NCBI GenBank assembly: GCA_965221935.1
Contig: CBDCSZ010000011.1
Span: 22,461 to 86,460 of the forward strand
Direction: 5' to 3'
DNA length: 64,000 bases
Origin: JAPOXR01 sp965221935
GTDB lineage: Bacteria > Pseudomonadota > Alphaproteobacteria > Rhodobacterales > Rhodobacteraceae
Of this stretch, positions 52,878 to 61,148 are shown piece after piece. Position 1 is the first letter of the stretch, and each line of letters begins with the position of its first letter. Made by a program: the position numbers and the translations under genes. The notes under the pieces were generated by a model, which searched no databases, was not told where the DNA came from, and was given only the letters and a program-made list of their open reading frames with translations.

Positions 52878-54510
52878 TTCTAATTTTGAATTTTTGAGTT
52901 TTTAACGTGTTGTATCACAACGGTTTTTTGGCCCGGGGAGATTTTTTTCCGCCGCAGGCGGCTGCGTGCCGGCGGTTCCCCGGCGGCGGGCGAATCACCT
53001 GCCGCCGACGCCGCTCCGGCCGCCGGCTCCTGGGCAAAAGGCGCGGAGAAGACCTGTAAGTTGTTGTTTATGCTTACATTTGTACAAATTTTCGATATGT
53101 GCATAATGCGGCGCCATGTCCCCGCTGGCCGGATACATCGCCGACATGCGCGAACTCTGCGCGTCCGCCCCGGACCGCAGGACGGGCGCCAACGCCCGCC
53201 TGGAGATGGCCGACATCGGAATGGCGGCCTTCGCCGTCTTCTTCCTGCAGTGCCCGTCCTTCCTGGCGGCGCAGGCGCAGCTCCAGTCCCGCCAGGGACG
53301 GTCCAACGCCCGGACCCTGTTCGGCATTGAACGGCTGCCGACCGACAGCCACATCCGCAGCGTGCTCGACGGCGTGCCGCCGGAGCGCTTCGATTCCATC
53401 TTCACCCGGACCGTCGACCGGCTGGACCGCCAGGGCGCCCTTGACCGGCTGCGCCGGCTTGACGGGCGGCTGCTGATCGCCCTTGACGGCACCGAGTATT
53501 TCACCTCCTGCAGCATCGGCTGCCGGAACTGCTCGCAGCGGAAACTGGCGGACGGGCGGACACAGAACTTCCACGCCGTGCCCGGCGCCGGCATCGTCGC
53601 CCCGGGAACCTCGCGCCTCCTGCCGCTGCCGCCGGAGTTCATCCGCCCGCAGGACGGGGCTGAGAAACAGGACTGCGAGATCAACGCCGCCAAGCGCTGG
53701 CTGCGGCGGACCGGATCCGGCCTGGCCCGGCTGAGACCGGTTTATCTCGGCGACGACCTCTACTGCCGCCAGCCGTTCTGCGAGGCCGTGCTGGCCGCCG
53801 GCGGAAGCTTCATCCTGACCTGCAAGCCGAGCTCGCACACAACGCTTTACGAGTATATTCAAGGGGTTGAGACCGGCTGTCTGACCCGGACCGAGGGCCG
53901 GAAAAAGAAAAAGCGCCGGCTGCGCTGCCGCTGGATGAACGGTCTGCCGATCCGCGACGGAAAAGACGCGCTGGAAGTCAACTGGTTCGAAGTCACCATC
54001 ACATCGCCGTCCGGAAAGCGGCTCTACCGCAACAGCTTCGCCACCGACCTCCCGGTCGGCCCGGACAGCGTCGCCGAACTGGCCGACTGCGCCCGGGCCC
54101 GGTGGAAAGTGGAGAACAACACCTTCAAGGCTCTCAAGGACGGCTACCATCTCGAGCACAACTTCGGGCACGGCAAGGAAACCCTGGCCAGCCTGCTGGC
54201 GACCTTCAACCTGATCGCGTTCCTGATGCAGAGCGCCTGCGACCTGGTCTGCGAAAGCTGGCAGGAGGCCCGGGCAAAGCTCGCCGCCCGCTGCCGGCTT
54301 CTTGACAACCTGAAGTTCCTGACCGCCTACGTCGTGCACGACGACTGGGACGCCGTGATGCGGACAATCATCACCGGCGAACTGCCGGAAAAGCCTCCGT
54401 AACCGGAAACGGCAGCCCCGCCCCTTCCGCCGAAACACAGCAGAAATCCGCCCGGAAACGCAGCCGAAAATGAAGAAAAAACCGATGTGAACGCATAATT
54501 GGAATTACTG
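52872..54510 (+). mobile_element. IS copy C (1,639 bases)
   Basis: Ends CAGTAATTCTAATTTTG at 52872 and GGAATTACTG at 54510; transposase on the plus strand, opposite to copies A and B. The 9-bp GACAACCTG lies on both sides. It sits at codons 130-131 of the mazF-like gene and is followed after 9 bases by copy D. Confidence 0.95.
53116..54402 (+). CDS. IS transposase, copy C
   Basis: An intact 428-residue transposase of the same family as copy B. It differs at several places (IERLPTD, VPGAGIV, RLRCRWMNG, RQPFCEAV) and in these markers groups with copy A. All three acidic residues and the KKKKR basic patch are kept. A perfect palindrome ATTTGTACAAAT lies 27 bases before the ATG. Confidence 0.87.
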   Translation: MSPLAGYIADMRELCASAPDRRTGANARLEMADIGMAAFAVFFLQCPSFLAAQAQLQSRQGRSNARTLFGIERLPTDSHIRSVLDGVPPERFDSIFTRTVDRLDRQGALDRLRRLDGRLLIALDGTEYFTSCSIGCRNCSQRKLADGRTQNFHAVPGAGIVAPGTSRLLPLPPEFIRPQDGAEKQDCEINAAKRWLRRTGSGLARLRPVYLGDDLYCRQPFCEAVLAAGGSFILTCKPSSHTTLYEYIQGVETGCLTRTEGRKKKKRRLRCRWMNGLPIRDGKDALEVNWFEVTITSPSGKRLYRNSFATDLPVGPDSVAELADCARARWKVENNTFKALKDGYHLEHNFGHGKETLASLLATFNLIAFLMQSACDLVCESWQEARAKLAARCRLLDNLKFLTAYVVHDDWDAVMRTIITGELPEKPP

Positions 54511-54519
54511 GACAACCTG
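54511..54519 (+). repeat. 9-bp target repeat between IS copies C and D
   Basis: GACAACCTG, serving as the right repeat of copy C and the left repeat of copy D. Confidence 0.9.
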
Positions 54520-56158
54520 CAGTAATTCTAATTTTGGATTTTTGAGTTTTTAACGTGTTGTATCACAACGGTTTTTTGGCCCGGGGAAATTTTTTTCCGC
54601 CGCAGGCGGCTGCGCGCCGGCGGTTCCCCGGCGGCGGGCGAATCACCTGCCGCCGACGCCGCTCCGGCCGCCGGCTCCTGGGGAAAAGGCGCGGAGAAGA
54701 CATGTAAGTTGTTGTTTTTGCTTACATTTGTACAAATTTTTGATATGTGCATAATGCGGCGCCATGTCCCCGCTGGCCGGATACATCGCCGACATGCGCG
54801 AACTCTGCGCGTCCGCCCCGGACCGCAGGACCGGCGCCAACGCCCGCCTGGAGATGGCCGACATCGGCATGGCGGCCTTCGCCGTCTTCTTCCTGCAGTG
54901 CCCGTCCTTCCTGGCGGCGCAGGCGCAGCTTCAGTCCCGCCAGGGCCGGTCCAACGCCCGGACCCTGTTCGGCATTGACCGGCTGCCGACCGACAGCCAC
55001 ATCCGCAGCGTGCTCGACGGCGTGCCGCCGGAGCGCTTCGATTCCATCTTCACCCGGACCGTCGACCAGCTGGACCGCCAGGGCGCCCTTGACCAGCTGC
55101 GCCGGCTTGACGGGCGGCTGCTGATCGCCCTTGACGGCACCGAGTATTTCACCTCCTGCAGCATCGGCTGCCGGAACTGCTCGCAGCGGAAACTGGCGGA
55201 CGGGCGGACACAGAACTTCCACGCCGTGCTCGGCGCCAGCATCGTCGCCCCGGGAACCTCGCGCCTCCTGCCGCTGCCGCCGGAGTTCATCCGCCCGCAG
55301 GACGGGGCTGAGAAACAGGACTGCGAGATCAACGCCGCCAAGCGCTGGCTGCGGCGGACCGGATCCGGCCTGGCCCGGCTCAGACCGGTTTATCTCGGCG
55401 ACGACCTCTACTGCCGCCAGCCGCTCTGCGAGGCCGTGCTGGCCGCCGGCGGAAGCTTCATCCTGACCTGCAAGCCGAGCTCGCACACAACGCTTTACGA
55501 GTATATTCAAGGGGTTGAGACCGGCTGTCTGACCCGGACCGAGGGCCGGAAAAAGAAAAAGCGCCAGCTGCGCTACCGCTGGATGAGCGGTCTGCCGATC
55601 CGTGACGGAAAGGACGCGCTGGAAGTCAACTGGTTCGAAGTCACCATCACATCGCCGTCCGGAAAGCGGCTCTACCGCAACAGCTTCGCCACCGACCTCC
55701 CGGTCGGCCCGGACAGCGTCGCCGAACTGGCCGACTGCGCCCGGGCCCGGTGGAAAGTGGAGAACAACACCTTCAAGGCTCTCAAGGACGGCTACCATCT
55801 CGAGCACAACTTCGGGCACGGCAAGGAAACCCTGGCCAGCCTGCTGGCGACCTTCAACCTGATCGCGTTCCTGATGCAGAGCGCCTGCGACCTGGTCTGC
55901 GAAAGCTGGCAGGAGGCCCGGGCAAAGCTCGCCGCCCGCTACCGGCTTCTTGACAACCTGAAGTTCCTGACCGTCTACGTCGTGCACGACGACTGGGACG
56001 CCGTGATGCGGACAATCATCACCGGCGAACTGCCGGAAAAGCCTCCGTAACCGGAACCGGCAGCCCCGCCCCTTCCGCCGAAACACAGCAGAAATCCGCC
56101 CGGAAACGCAGCCGAAAATGAAGAAAAAACCGATGTGAACGCATAATTGGAATTACTG
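54520..56158 (+). mobile_element. IS copy D (1,639 bases)
   Basis: Same ends and orientation as copy C, starting 9 bases after it. The right flank is one extra G (56159) and then GACAACCTG at 56160. Its transposase matches copy B rather than its neighbour C, which argues for a separate insertion at the same target rather than a local duplication. Confidence 0.94.
54764..56050 (+). CDS. IS transposase, copy D
   Basis: An intact 428-residue transposase, nearly the same as copy B (IDRLPTD, VLGASIV, KKKKRQLR, RQPLCEAV). A small difference is DQLRRLDGR where B has DRLRRLDGR. The catalytic acids are unchanged. The palindrome ATTTGTACAAAT is at 54726-54737 before the start. Confidence 0.87.
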   Translation: MSPLAGYIADMRELCASAPDRRTGANARLEMADIGMAAFAVFFLQCPSFLAAQAQLQSRQGRSNARTLFGIDRLPTDSHIRSVLDGVPPERFDSIFTRTVDQLDRQGALDQLRRLDGRLLIALDGTEYFTSCSIGCRNCSQRKLADGRTQNFHAVLGASIVAPGTSRLLPLPPEFIRPQDGAEKQDCEINAAKRWLRRTGSGLARLRPVYLGDDLYCRQPLCEAVLAAGGSFILTCKPSSHTTLYEYIQGVETGCLTRTEGRKKKKRQLRYRWMSGLPIRDGKDALEVNWFEVTITSPSGKRLYRNSFATDLPVGPDSVAELADCARARWKVENNTFKALKDGYHLEHNFGHGKETLASLLATFNLIAFLMQSACDLVCESWQEARAKLAARYRLLDNLKFLTVYVVHDDWDAVMRTIITGELPEKPP

Positions 56159-56159
56159 G

Positions 56160-56168
56160 GACAACCTG
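56160..56168 (+). repeat. 9-bp target repeat right of IS copy D
   Basis: GACAACCTG, directly followed by GCCAACCCTTGA, the displaced last codons of the mazF-like gene. An extra G at 56159 separates it from the IS end. Confidence 0.85.
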
Positions 56169-56240
56169 GCCAACCCTTGACAAAGGCGGGTCAGAATACG
56201 ATACTTGATTCTACTTGCGGGATCCTTGGATTGCCGCCTC

Positions 56241-56286
56241 CCCTCCGGGAGACCGGAGGGCAAACAAGACGGCTTCGGCCGTTTTT
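56241..56286 (+). terminator. Double hairpin with T-run
   Basis: CCCTCCGG at 56241-56248 pairs with CCGGAGGG at 56253-56260 around GAGA. Then ACGGC and GCCGT (56269-56273 and 56278-56282) pair around a TTCG loop, followed by five T. The second is a good intrinsic terminator. It would have ended the mazF-like transcript before the IS copies entered, or it ends a small RNA. Confidence 0.65.
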
Positions 56287-56715
56287 CCTTTTGAGCACTG
56301 GTATTCCTCGCCGCCGACTGCGCATTACAGGAGCCGACCCCAAAAGATCATCCGGGTAGCGCTTCGCTCACCTGGCGGGCACTGTGAAGGGGGCCGACCG
56401 TCGGTAAGTTCAGCCGGATTTCACGGAATCCAGGCTCCAGAAGCTGTAAATTATCCTTTTTGATCGGTTTTGAGAACGCCCGCTCAATGGGGTCGTTTGC
56501 ACCTGGGTGAGACAGAGCAGTTTCCCGATCATCGGCAGGTAAGCGATCATTTTGAGGCGTCGTTGCGGGCCGGACGATTGTCCGGTTGCGTACGTCGTTC
56601 CGGCATTTGCAAACTTCCATATATGTTCTCTGCCGTGTCCACGTCGTCTGCCCAGTTTGCTCCGGCCTGAACCACGACAGCCGTTCGTTGCCAATATGTA
56701 GTGCCAGAGTATCCT

Positions 56716-57676
56716 CAGAGTTTGAATTTAAGTCTTTGTTTTTAATATCGTTTTGATTTCAAGCACTTATCTCCCGCGCCACCCGCCTCATCAGAAACCG
56801 GCAGGCTGCGAGCTGCGCCCAGGCCGCGGAGCTCTCCAGGCTCCGCTCGTGATCCTTCGCCAGACGTCTGCACCGCGACATCCAGGCGAAGGTCCGCTCC
56901 ACCACCCAGCGGCGGCAGTGGACGGTGAAACCCCTGGTTTCCTTGGGCTTTTGCACGATTTCCAGCACCGGACCGAGGCCGTGTCTGGCCAGTTCCTGCT
57001 CCAGCTTCGGTCCGGCGTAACCGCCGTCCGCCCACAGTTTCGCCACCTGCGGCGCCTTCTCCAGCATCGCCAGGATCACCTCCGGAGCGCCGTCCCGGTC
57101 CTGCACCGAGGCCTCGTGAACCGCGATCGTGATCGGGGTTCCCTCCGTGTCCACCGTGATGTGGCGCTTCCTGCACTTGATCTTCGGTCCGGCGTCATAC
57201 CCCGACGGCCCGCCGCTCTCCGTCGTCTTCACCGGCCGGCTGTCGATCACAGCCGCCGCCGGCTCCTCCGAACGGCCCGCGAGGCCGCGCGCGAGGGACC
57301 GGAGGGCGCCGGGCATCTCGTCCAGAACACCCCCGCGGATCCACGCGTAGAAACAGTTCCGGACCGAGGTAAACGGCGGAAAACACTTGGGAATCGCCCG
57401 CCGCCGGCATCCCGTTCCGAGCATGAACTGGATGGCGTTGACAACCTTCCGCATGTCGAGGGTGCGGGGACGCCCCATTTTCGAAGGAGGCGGGATGAGC
57501 GGCTCGATCACGGACCATTCGGCGTCCGTCAAATCGGTTTCATATCCGTCCGCCGGTCGTTTATACTGCTCCTGAGTGGTCTTGTTCCAAGCCATGTGGT
57601 CCTCCATTTCTGGTGTGGAAATCAGATGGTATGTGCCACATCTGGGGAGGCCACTCAACTATTAGGTCAAACTCTG
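56716..57676 (-). mobile_element. IS5-family insertion sequence
   Basis: A 961-base unit bounded by the inverted repeat CAGAGTTTGA at 56716-56725 and its complement at 57667-57676. One transposase gene fills it. I could not see a clear target duplication, so the exact ends may be a base or two off. It lies between the remains around mazF and the acs gene. Confidence 0.75.
56759..57601 (-). CDS. IS5-family transposase
   Basis: A roughly 280-residue DDE transposase. MAWNKTTQEQYKRPADGYET and TDAEWSVIEPLIPPPSKMGR form the usual N-terminus. The acids are in AAVIDSRPVKTTESGG, KLWADGGYAGPKLEQEL and RRWVVERTFAWMSRCRRLAK, the last with the Y/F-x-x-x-R-K/R-like E signature. I place the start at the Met of MAWNKTTQ; the frame is open to 57658. 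It looks intact. Confidence 0.85.
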   Translation of the reverse strand, partial: DHMAWNKTTQEQYKRPADGYETDLTDAEWSVIEPLIPPPSKMGRPRTLDMRKVVNAIQFMLGTGCRRRAIPKCFPPFTSVRNCFYAWIRGGVLDEMPGALRSLARGLAGRSEEPAAAVIDSRPVKTTESGGPSGYDAGPKIKCRKRHITVDTEGTPITIAVHEASVQDRDGAPEVILAMLEKAPQVAKLWADGGYAGPKLEQELARHGLGPVLEIVQKPKETRGFTVHCRRWVVERTFAWMSRCRRLAKDHERSLESSAAWAQLAACRFLMRRVAREISA

Positions 57677-57871
57677 TGGATCGGGGCGATGCCTGTGTAA
57701 TCGTCAATTCACGGCTCCCATCACGGCCGGTCGGCGCGCTGAGCGCCGCGGCGGCGTCGGCAAATTGGGAATTGTGACTTAATTTTTCCGACAATTGATT
57801 ATAAATTCAGCGACAAGGGAGGTTCACGGCATCCCGGACAGCCAACCACAACGACAGCCCACGGCCGCAAA

Positions 57872-59815
57872 ATGACTGATCTTTATCCACCGGACACAGC
57901 AATTTCCGCAACCGCGCACATCGACGCGCAAAAATACGAAGCGATGTACGCCGACTCTGTCGCCGACCCCGAGGGGTTTTGGTCCCGCATGGCTGTGCGT
58001 CTCGACTGGATACGCCCGTTCAGCAAGGTGAAGTCCGTCAATTTCAACTATCCGGATGTCTCGATCAAATGGTTTGAAGACGGCACGCTGAATGTTTCCG
58101 CAAACTGCATCGACCGGCACCTGAAGCAGCGCGGCGACCAAACGGCGATCATCTGGGAACCGGACAATCCCGACGAACCCGCAAAACACATCACCTACCG
58201 CGAACTGCATGCCAATACGTGCCGCATGGCAAATGCGCTGATTGAACTGGGAATCGGGGCCGGCGACAGAGTTGTAATCTACATGCCAATGATTCCGGAA
58301 GCGGCCTTTGCGATGCTCGCATGCGCCCGGATCGGGGCCATACACTCGATCGTGTTCGCCGGTTTCAGTTCGGACGCGCTGGCGAACCGAATCCAGGACT
58401 CGGATGCCAAACTGGTCATTACAGCCGACCACGCGCCGCGCGGCGGCCGCAGCACCCCGCTTAAGGCCAACACCGACGCCGCGCTTGCGAATTGTGACAG
58501 CGAAGTCCGCACGCTGGTGGTCCGCCGCACCGGCGGCGAAGTCGCATGGACCGAAGGACGGGATTTTGACTATTCTGAAATGTCGGCGAGACTTCCGGAG
58601 ACGTGCGATTACCGGGAAATGTCCGCGGAAGATCCGCTGTTCATTCTCTACACATCCGGTTCGACCGGAAAGCCCAAAGGCGTTGTGCACACCTGCGGCG
58701 GCTATCTTCTGTTCGCCTCGCTGACCCATGAGGTCGTTTTCGACTATCACGAAGGCGATGTGTATTGGTGCACCGCGGATGTCGGCTGGGTGACCGGGCA
58801 TAGCTACATAGTCTACGGACCGCTGGCCAATGGCGCCGTGACTTTGATGTTTGAGGGTGTGCCCACCTACCCGGACTGCTCTCGCTTCTGGCAGGTCTGC
58901 GAAAAGCACAGGGTCAATCAGTTCTATACAGCGCCGACTGCAATCAGGGCCCTGCTCGGTCAGGGCGATAAGTGGGTTGAGAGATGCGACCTGTCTTCGC
59001 TGCGTGTTCTTGGCACCGTCGGCGAACCGATCAACCCGGAAGCGTGGAACTGGTACAACAAAGTTGTCGGCAAGGGCCGCTGCCCAATCGTCGACACATG
59101 GTGGCAAACTGAAACCGGAGGGCATCTGCTCACGCCACTGCCGGGCGCGACCGCCACCAAACCGGGGTCTGCGACAAAGCCATTCTTTGGAATAGTGCCT
59201 GCAGTCCTTGATCCGACTTCCGGAAGGGAATTCGAATCGACTGAGGCTCAGGGAGTGTTGTGCATCAAGGACAGCTGGCCGGGCCAGATGCGCACGGTAT
59301 ACGGCGACCATAAGAGGTTCATGGATACGTATTTCAGCCAGTTTCAAGGCTGCTACTTCACAGGTGACGGGTGCAGGCGAGACGGCGATGGATACTATTG
59401 GATCACCGGGAGAGTGGACGACGTGTTGAATGTATCCGGTCACCGAATGGGCACCGCAGAAATCGAAAGCGCGTTGGTCGCCCATCCGAAAGTCGCTGAG
59501 TCGGCTGTCGTCGGTTATCCGCACGACATCAAAGGTGAAGGCATTTATGCATATGTCACACTGATGAGCGGCGTTGAGGCAAAGGACGAGCTGCGCGCCG
59601 AACTGGTACAATTTGTTCGCAAGGAAATCGGACCGATCGCCCGCCCGGACTTCATCCAATGGGCGCCGGGACTGCCGAAAACACGCTCCGGCAAAATCAT
59701 GCGCCGGATTCTGCGCAAGATCGCCCAGAATGAATTTGACGCTCTGGGCGACACGTCGACGCTGGCGGAACCCGCTGTCGTCGACCAGCTGATTGACAAC
59801 CGAATGATTCGGTGA
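57872..59815 (+). CDS. acs: Acetyl-CoA synthetase
   Basis: A 647-residue enzyme that activates acetate through acetyl-AMP. The phosphate loop is ILYTSGSTGKPKGVVHTCGG, the ACS-type segment VDTWWQTETGGHLLTPLPGA is present, and the lysine regulated by acetylation in this family is in LPKTRSGKIMRRILRK. Length is normal (about 650). It gives the cell acetate use independent of sugar breakdown. Confidence 0.95.
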   Translation: MTDLYPPDTAISATAHIDAQKYEAMYADSVADPEGFWSRMAVRLDWIRPFSKVKSVNFNYPDVSIKWFEDGTLNVSANCIDRHLKQRGDQTAIIWEPDNPDEPAKHITYRELHANTCRMANALIELGIGAGDRVVIYMPMIPEAAFAMLACARIGAIHSIVFAGFSSDALANRIQDSDAKLVITADHAPRGGRSTPLKANTDAALANCDSEVRTLVVRRTGGEVAWTEGRDFDYSEMSARLPETCDYREMSAEDPLFILYTSGSTGKPKGVVHTCGGYLLFASLTHEVVFDYHEGDVYWCTADVGWVTGHSYIVYGPLANGAVTLMFEGVPTYPDCSRFWQVCEKHRVNQFYTAPTAIRALLGQGDKWVERCDLSSLRVLGTVGEPINPEAWNWYNKVVGKGRCPIVDTWWQTETGGHLLTPLPGATATKPGSATKPFFGIVPAVLDPTSGREFESTEAQGVLCIKDSWPGQMRTVYGDHKRFMDTYFSQFQGCYFTGDGCRRDGDGYYWITGRVDDVLNVSGHRMGTAEIESALVAHPKVAESAVVGYPHDIKGEGIYAYVTLMSGVEAKDELRAELVQFVRKEIGPIARPDFIQWAPGLPKTRSGKIMRRILRKIAQNEFDALGDTSTLAEPAVVDQLIDNRMIR

Positions 59816-59898
59816 AATCGGCCGCGCCTCCGCGGGCACCGCGCTATTCGACTGCATCGCACTTGTAGATTCCTTTTTTTCAAGGGGATAACTTTTGT

Positions 59899-60484
59899 GA
59901 TGCGGCGGGGCACAAGGATTTCGCCATCCATCCTGAGCACTGATCTTTCCGCCTTGGGCAATGCCTGCCGCGGCGGCGCGCAGGGCGGCTGTGACCGGGT
60001 GCATGTTGATGCGATGGATGGCCATATGGGGATTCCCCGGTTGACCCGATGCTTTCCGCTTTCGCGGAAGCGGGCGCCGACATCGTCATGGTGCGCGCCC
60101 AGGCCGGTCCGCAAATCCACAAAAGCCTCCAGAATGTGATCGGTCTCGGCTGCGGAGCCGGCCTTGCTATCAATCCAGGCGCCCGGAATGCGCAATCGAA
60201 AAGTTGTGGAATTGGTCAGCCTCGTCTGCGTCATGACTGTGAACCCAGGCGCCGGCGGACAGAAATTCTGGTGAGCCGGCTTTCGAAGATGTCTGAAATC
60301 AAGAAGCCGATCGCCGGGCGGAACATCGCCTTTGAAGCGGGCGGCAGCATAACAGCGGCAACAGCGGCGCTGTCCGCCGCGGCCGGAGCAAATGCGTTGG
60401 CTGCCGGGACATCCGGTCTTGGTGGCGGCCCTCTGCAGTGCGCCGAAAGGATTGCGGCTCTTCGCGCGGCGGCGGTATCCGCCT
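59899..60484 (+). pseudogene. rpe: Ribulose-phosphate 3-epimerase, heavily decayed
   Basis: Pieces of the enzyme follow each other in changing frames. RISPSILSTDLSALGNACR and CDRVHVDAMDGHMGIP come first. After a deletion of about 30 residues and a shift come MLSAFAEAGADIVMVRAQAG and IHKSLQNVIG. Another frame gives VVELVSLVCVMTVNPGAGGQ. Last is AGRNIAFEAGGSITAATAAL with GANALAAGTSGL. At least three lesions make it non-functional, too many for sequencing error. In function it stands next to tkt in the pentose phosphate pathway. Confidence 0.85.
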
Positions 60485-60568
60485 GCGCTTCACCTGGACG
60501 CTGGACATTTCGGCGGCATCGGTTCAAACAAACGCTGCGAGAACCGACCGCGCGAAGGAGTGCTAACG

Positions 60569-61126
60569 ATGGCTGAAAGACCGCCTGTCTGTGAATTTGG
60601 CTGGAAAGCCCGTGATTTTTTGTTACCGTCGACAGAAGGTCAGACGGTGACCCTCGCCGACGCGGCTGGGAACGGCGGATGCCTGATCATGTTTATCTGC
60701 AACCACTGCCCCTATGTCGTTTCCGTGCTCGACCGCATTGTCGCCGAAGCGAAGGCTGCGCAGTCATTGGGAATCGGTGTCGCTGCGATCTGCGCCAACG
60801 ATGCTGCGACTTATCCCGACGACTCATTCCCGAAGATGGTCGAATTTGCCCGCCGAGCCGGATTCACTTTTCCCTACCTGCACGATGAAAGCCAGACTGT
60901 CGCCCGTGCCTACGGGGCCGCATGCACACCAGATTTCTTTGGTTTCAACGCGGCGCTTGAACTGCAGTACCGGGGCCGACTGGACAGCGCGGGGCGCGGT
61001 CCGATTGGCGCATCCGACAGCCATGACTTGCGGGACGCCATGAAGCAGATCGCCGAAACCGGAGCCGGTCCGCAGTCTCAGGTTCAATCCATGGGCTGTT
61101 CCATCAAGTGGAAGGCGGCGGCCTGA
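60569..61126 (+). CDS. Thioredoxin-like (AhpC/TSA/redoxin) protein
   Basis: A 185-residue protein of the thioredoxin superfamily with a peroxiredoxin-like start (ARDFLLPSTEGQTVTLADAA). The redox site is CNHCPYV, a Cys-x-x-Cys, after the strand GCLIMFI. GFTFPYLHDESQTVARAYGA and CTPDFFGFN follow, as in redoxins. I chose ATG 60569, which has AAGGAG at good spacing. No signal peptide is seen, so it should be cytoplasmic. The substrate is unknown. Confidence 0.8.
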   Translation: MAERPPVCEFGWKARDFLLPSTEGQTVTLADAAGNGGCLIMFICNHCPYVVSVLDRIVAEAKAAQSLGIGVAAICANDAATYPDDSFPKMVEFARRAGFTFPYLHDESQTVARAYGAACTPDFFGFNAALELQYRGRLDSAGRGPIGASDSHDLRDAMKQIAETGAGPQSQVQSMGCSIKWKAAA

Positions 61127-61148
61127 GGCCACACCGGGGCGCGGGCCA

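Larger units (their letters stand above)
56160..56715. other. Non-coding stretch between IS copy D and the IS5-family element
   Basis: About 555 bases. The first 20 hold the original end of the mazF-like gene. Two strong hairpins follow (see 56241-56286). The rest has short open frames on both strands (for example 56410-56694 minus) that match nothing I know. No tRNA is seen. Confidence 0.45.

Noticed and set aside
54722..56086. 454-codon open frames opposite the transposases of IS copies B, C and D
   Set aside because: They occur in each copy, but only because the IS is duplicated. The transposase on the other strand explains the coding signal.
57824..60025. 733-codon open frame on the minus strand
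   Set aside because: It is antisense to acs, which has all acetyl-CoA synthetase motifs. Long antisense frames are common in GC-rich genes.
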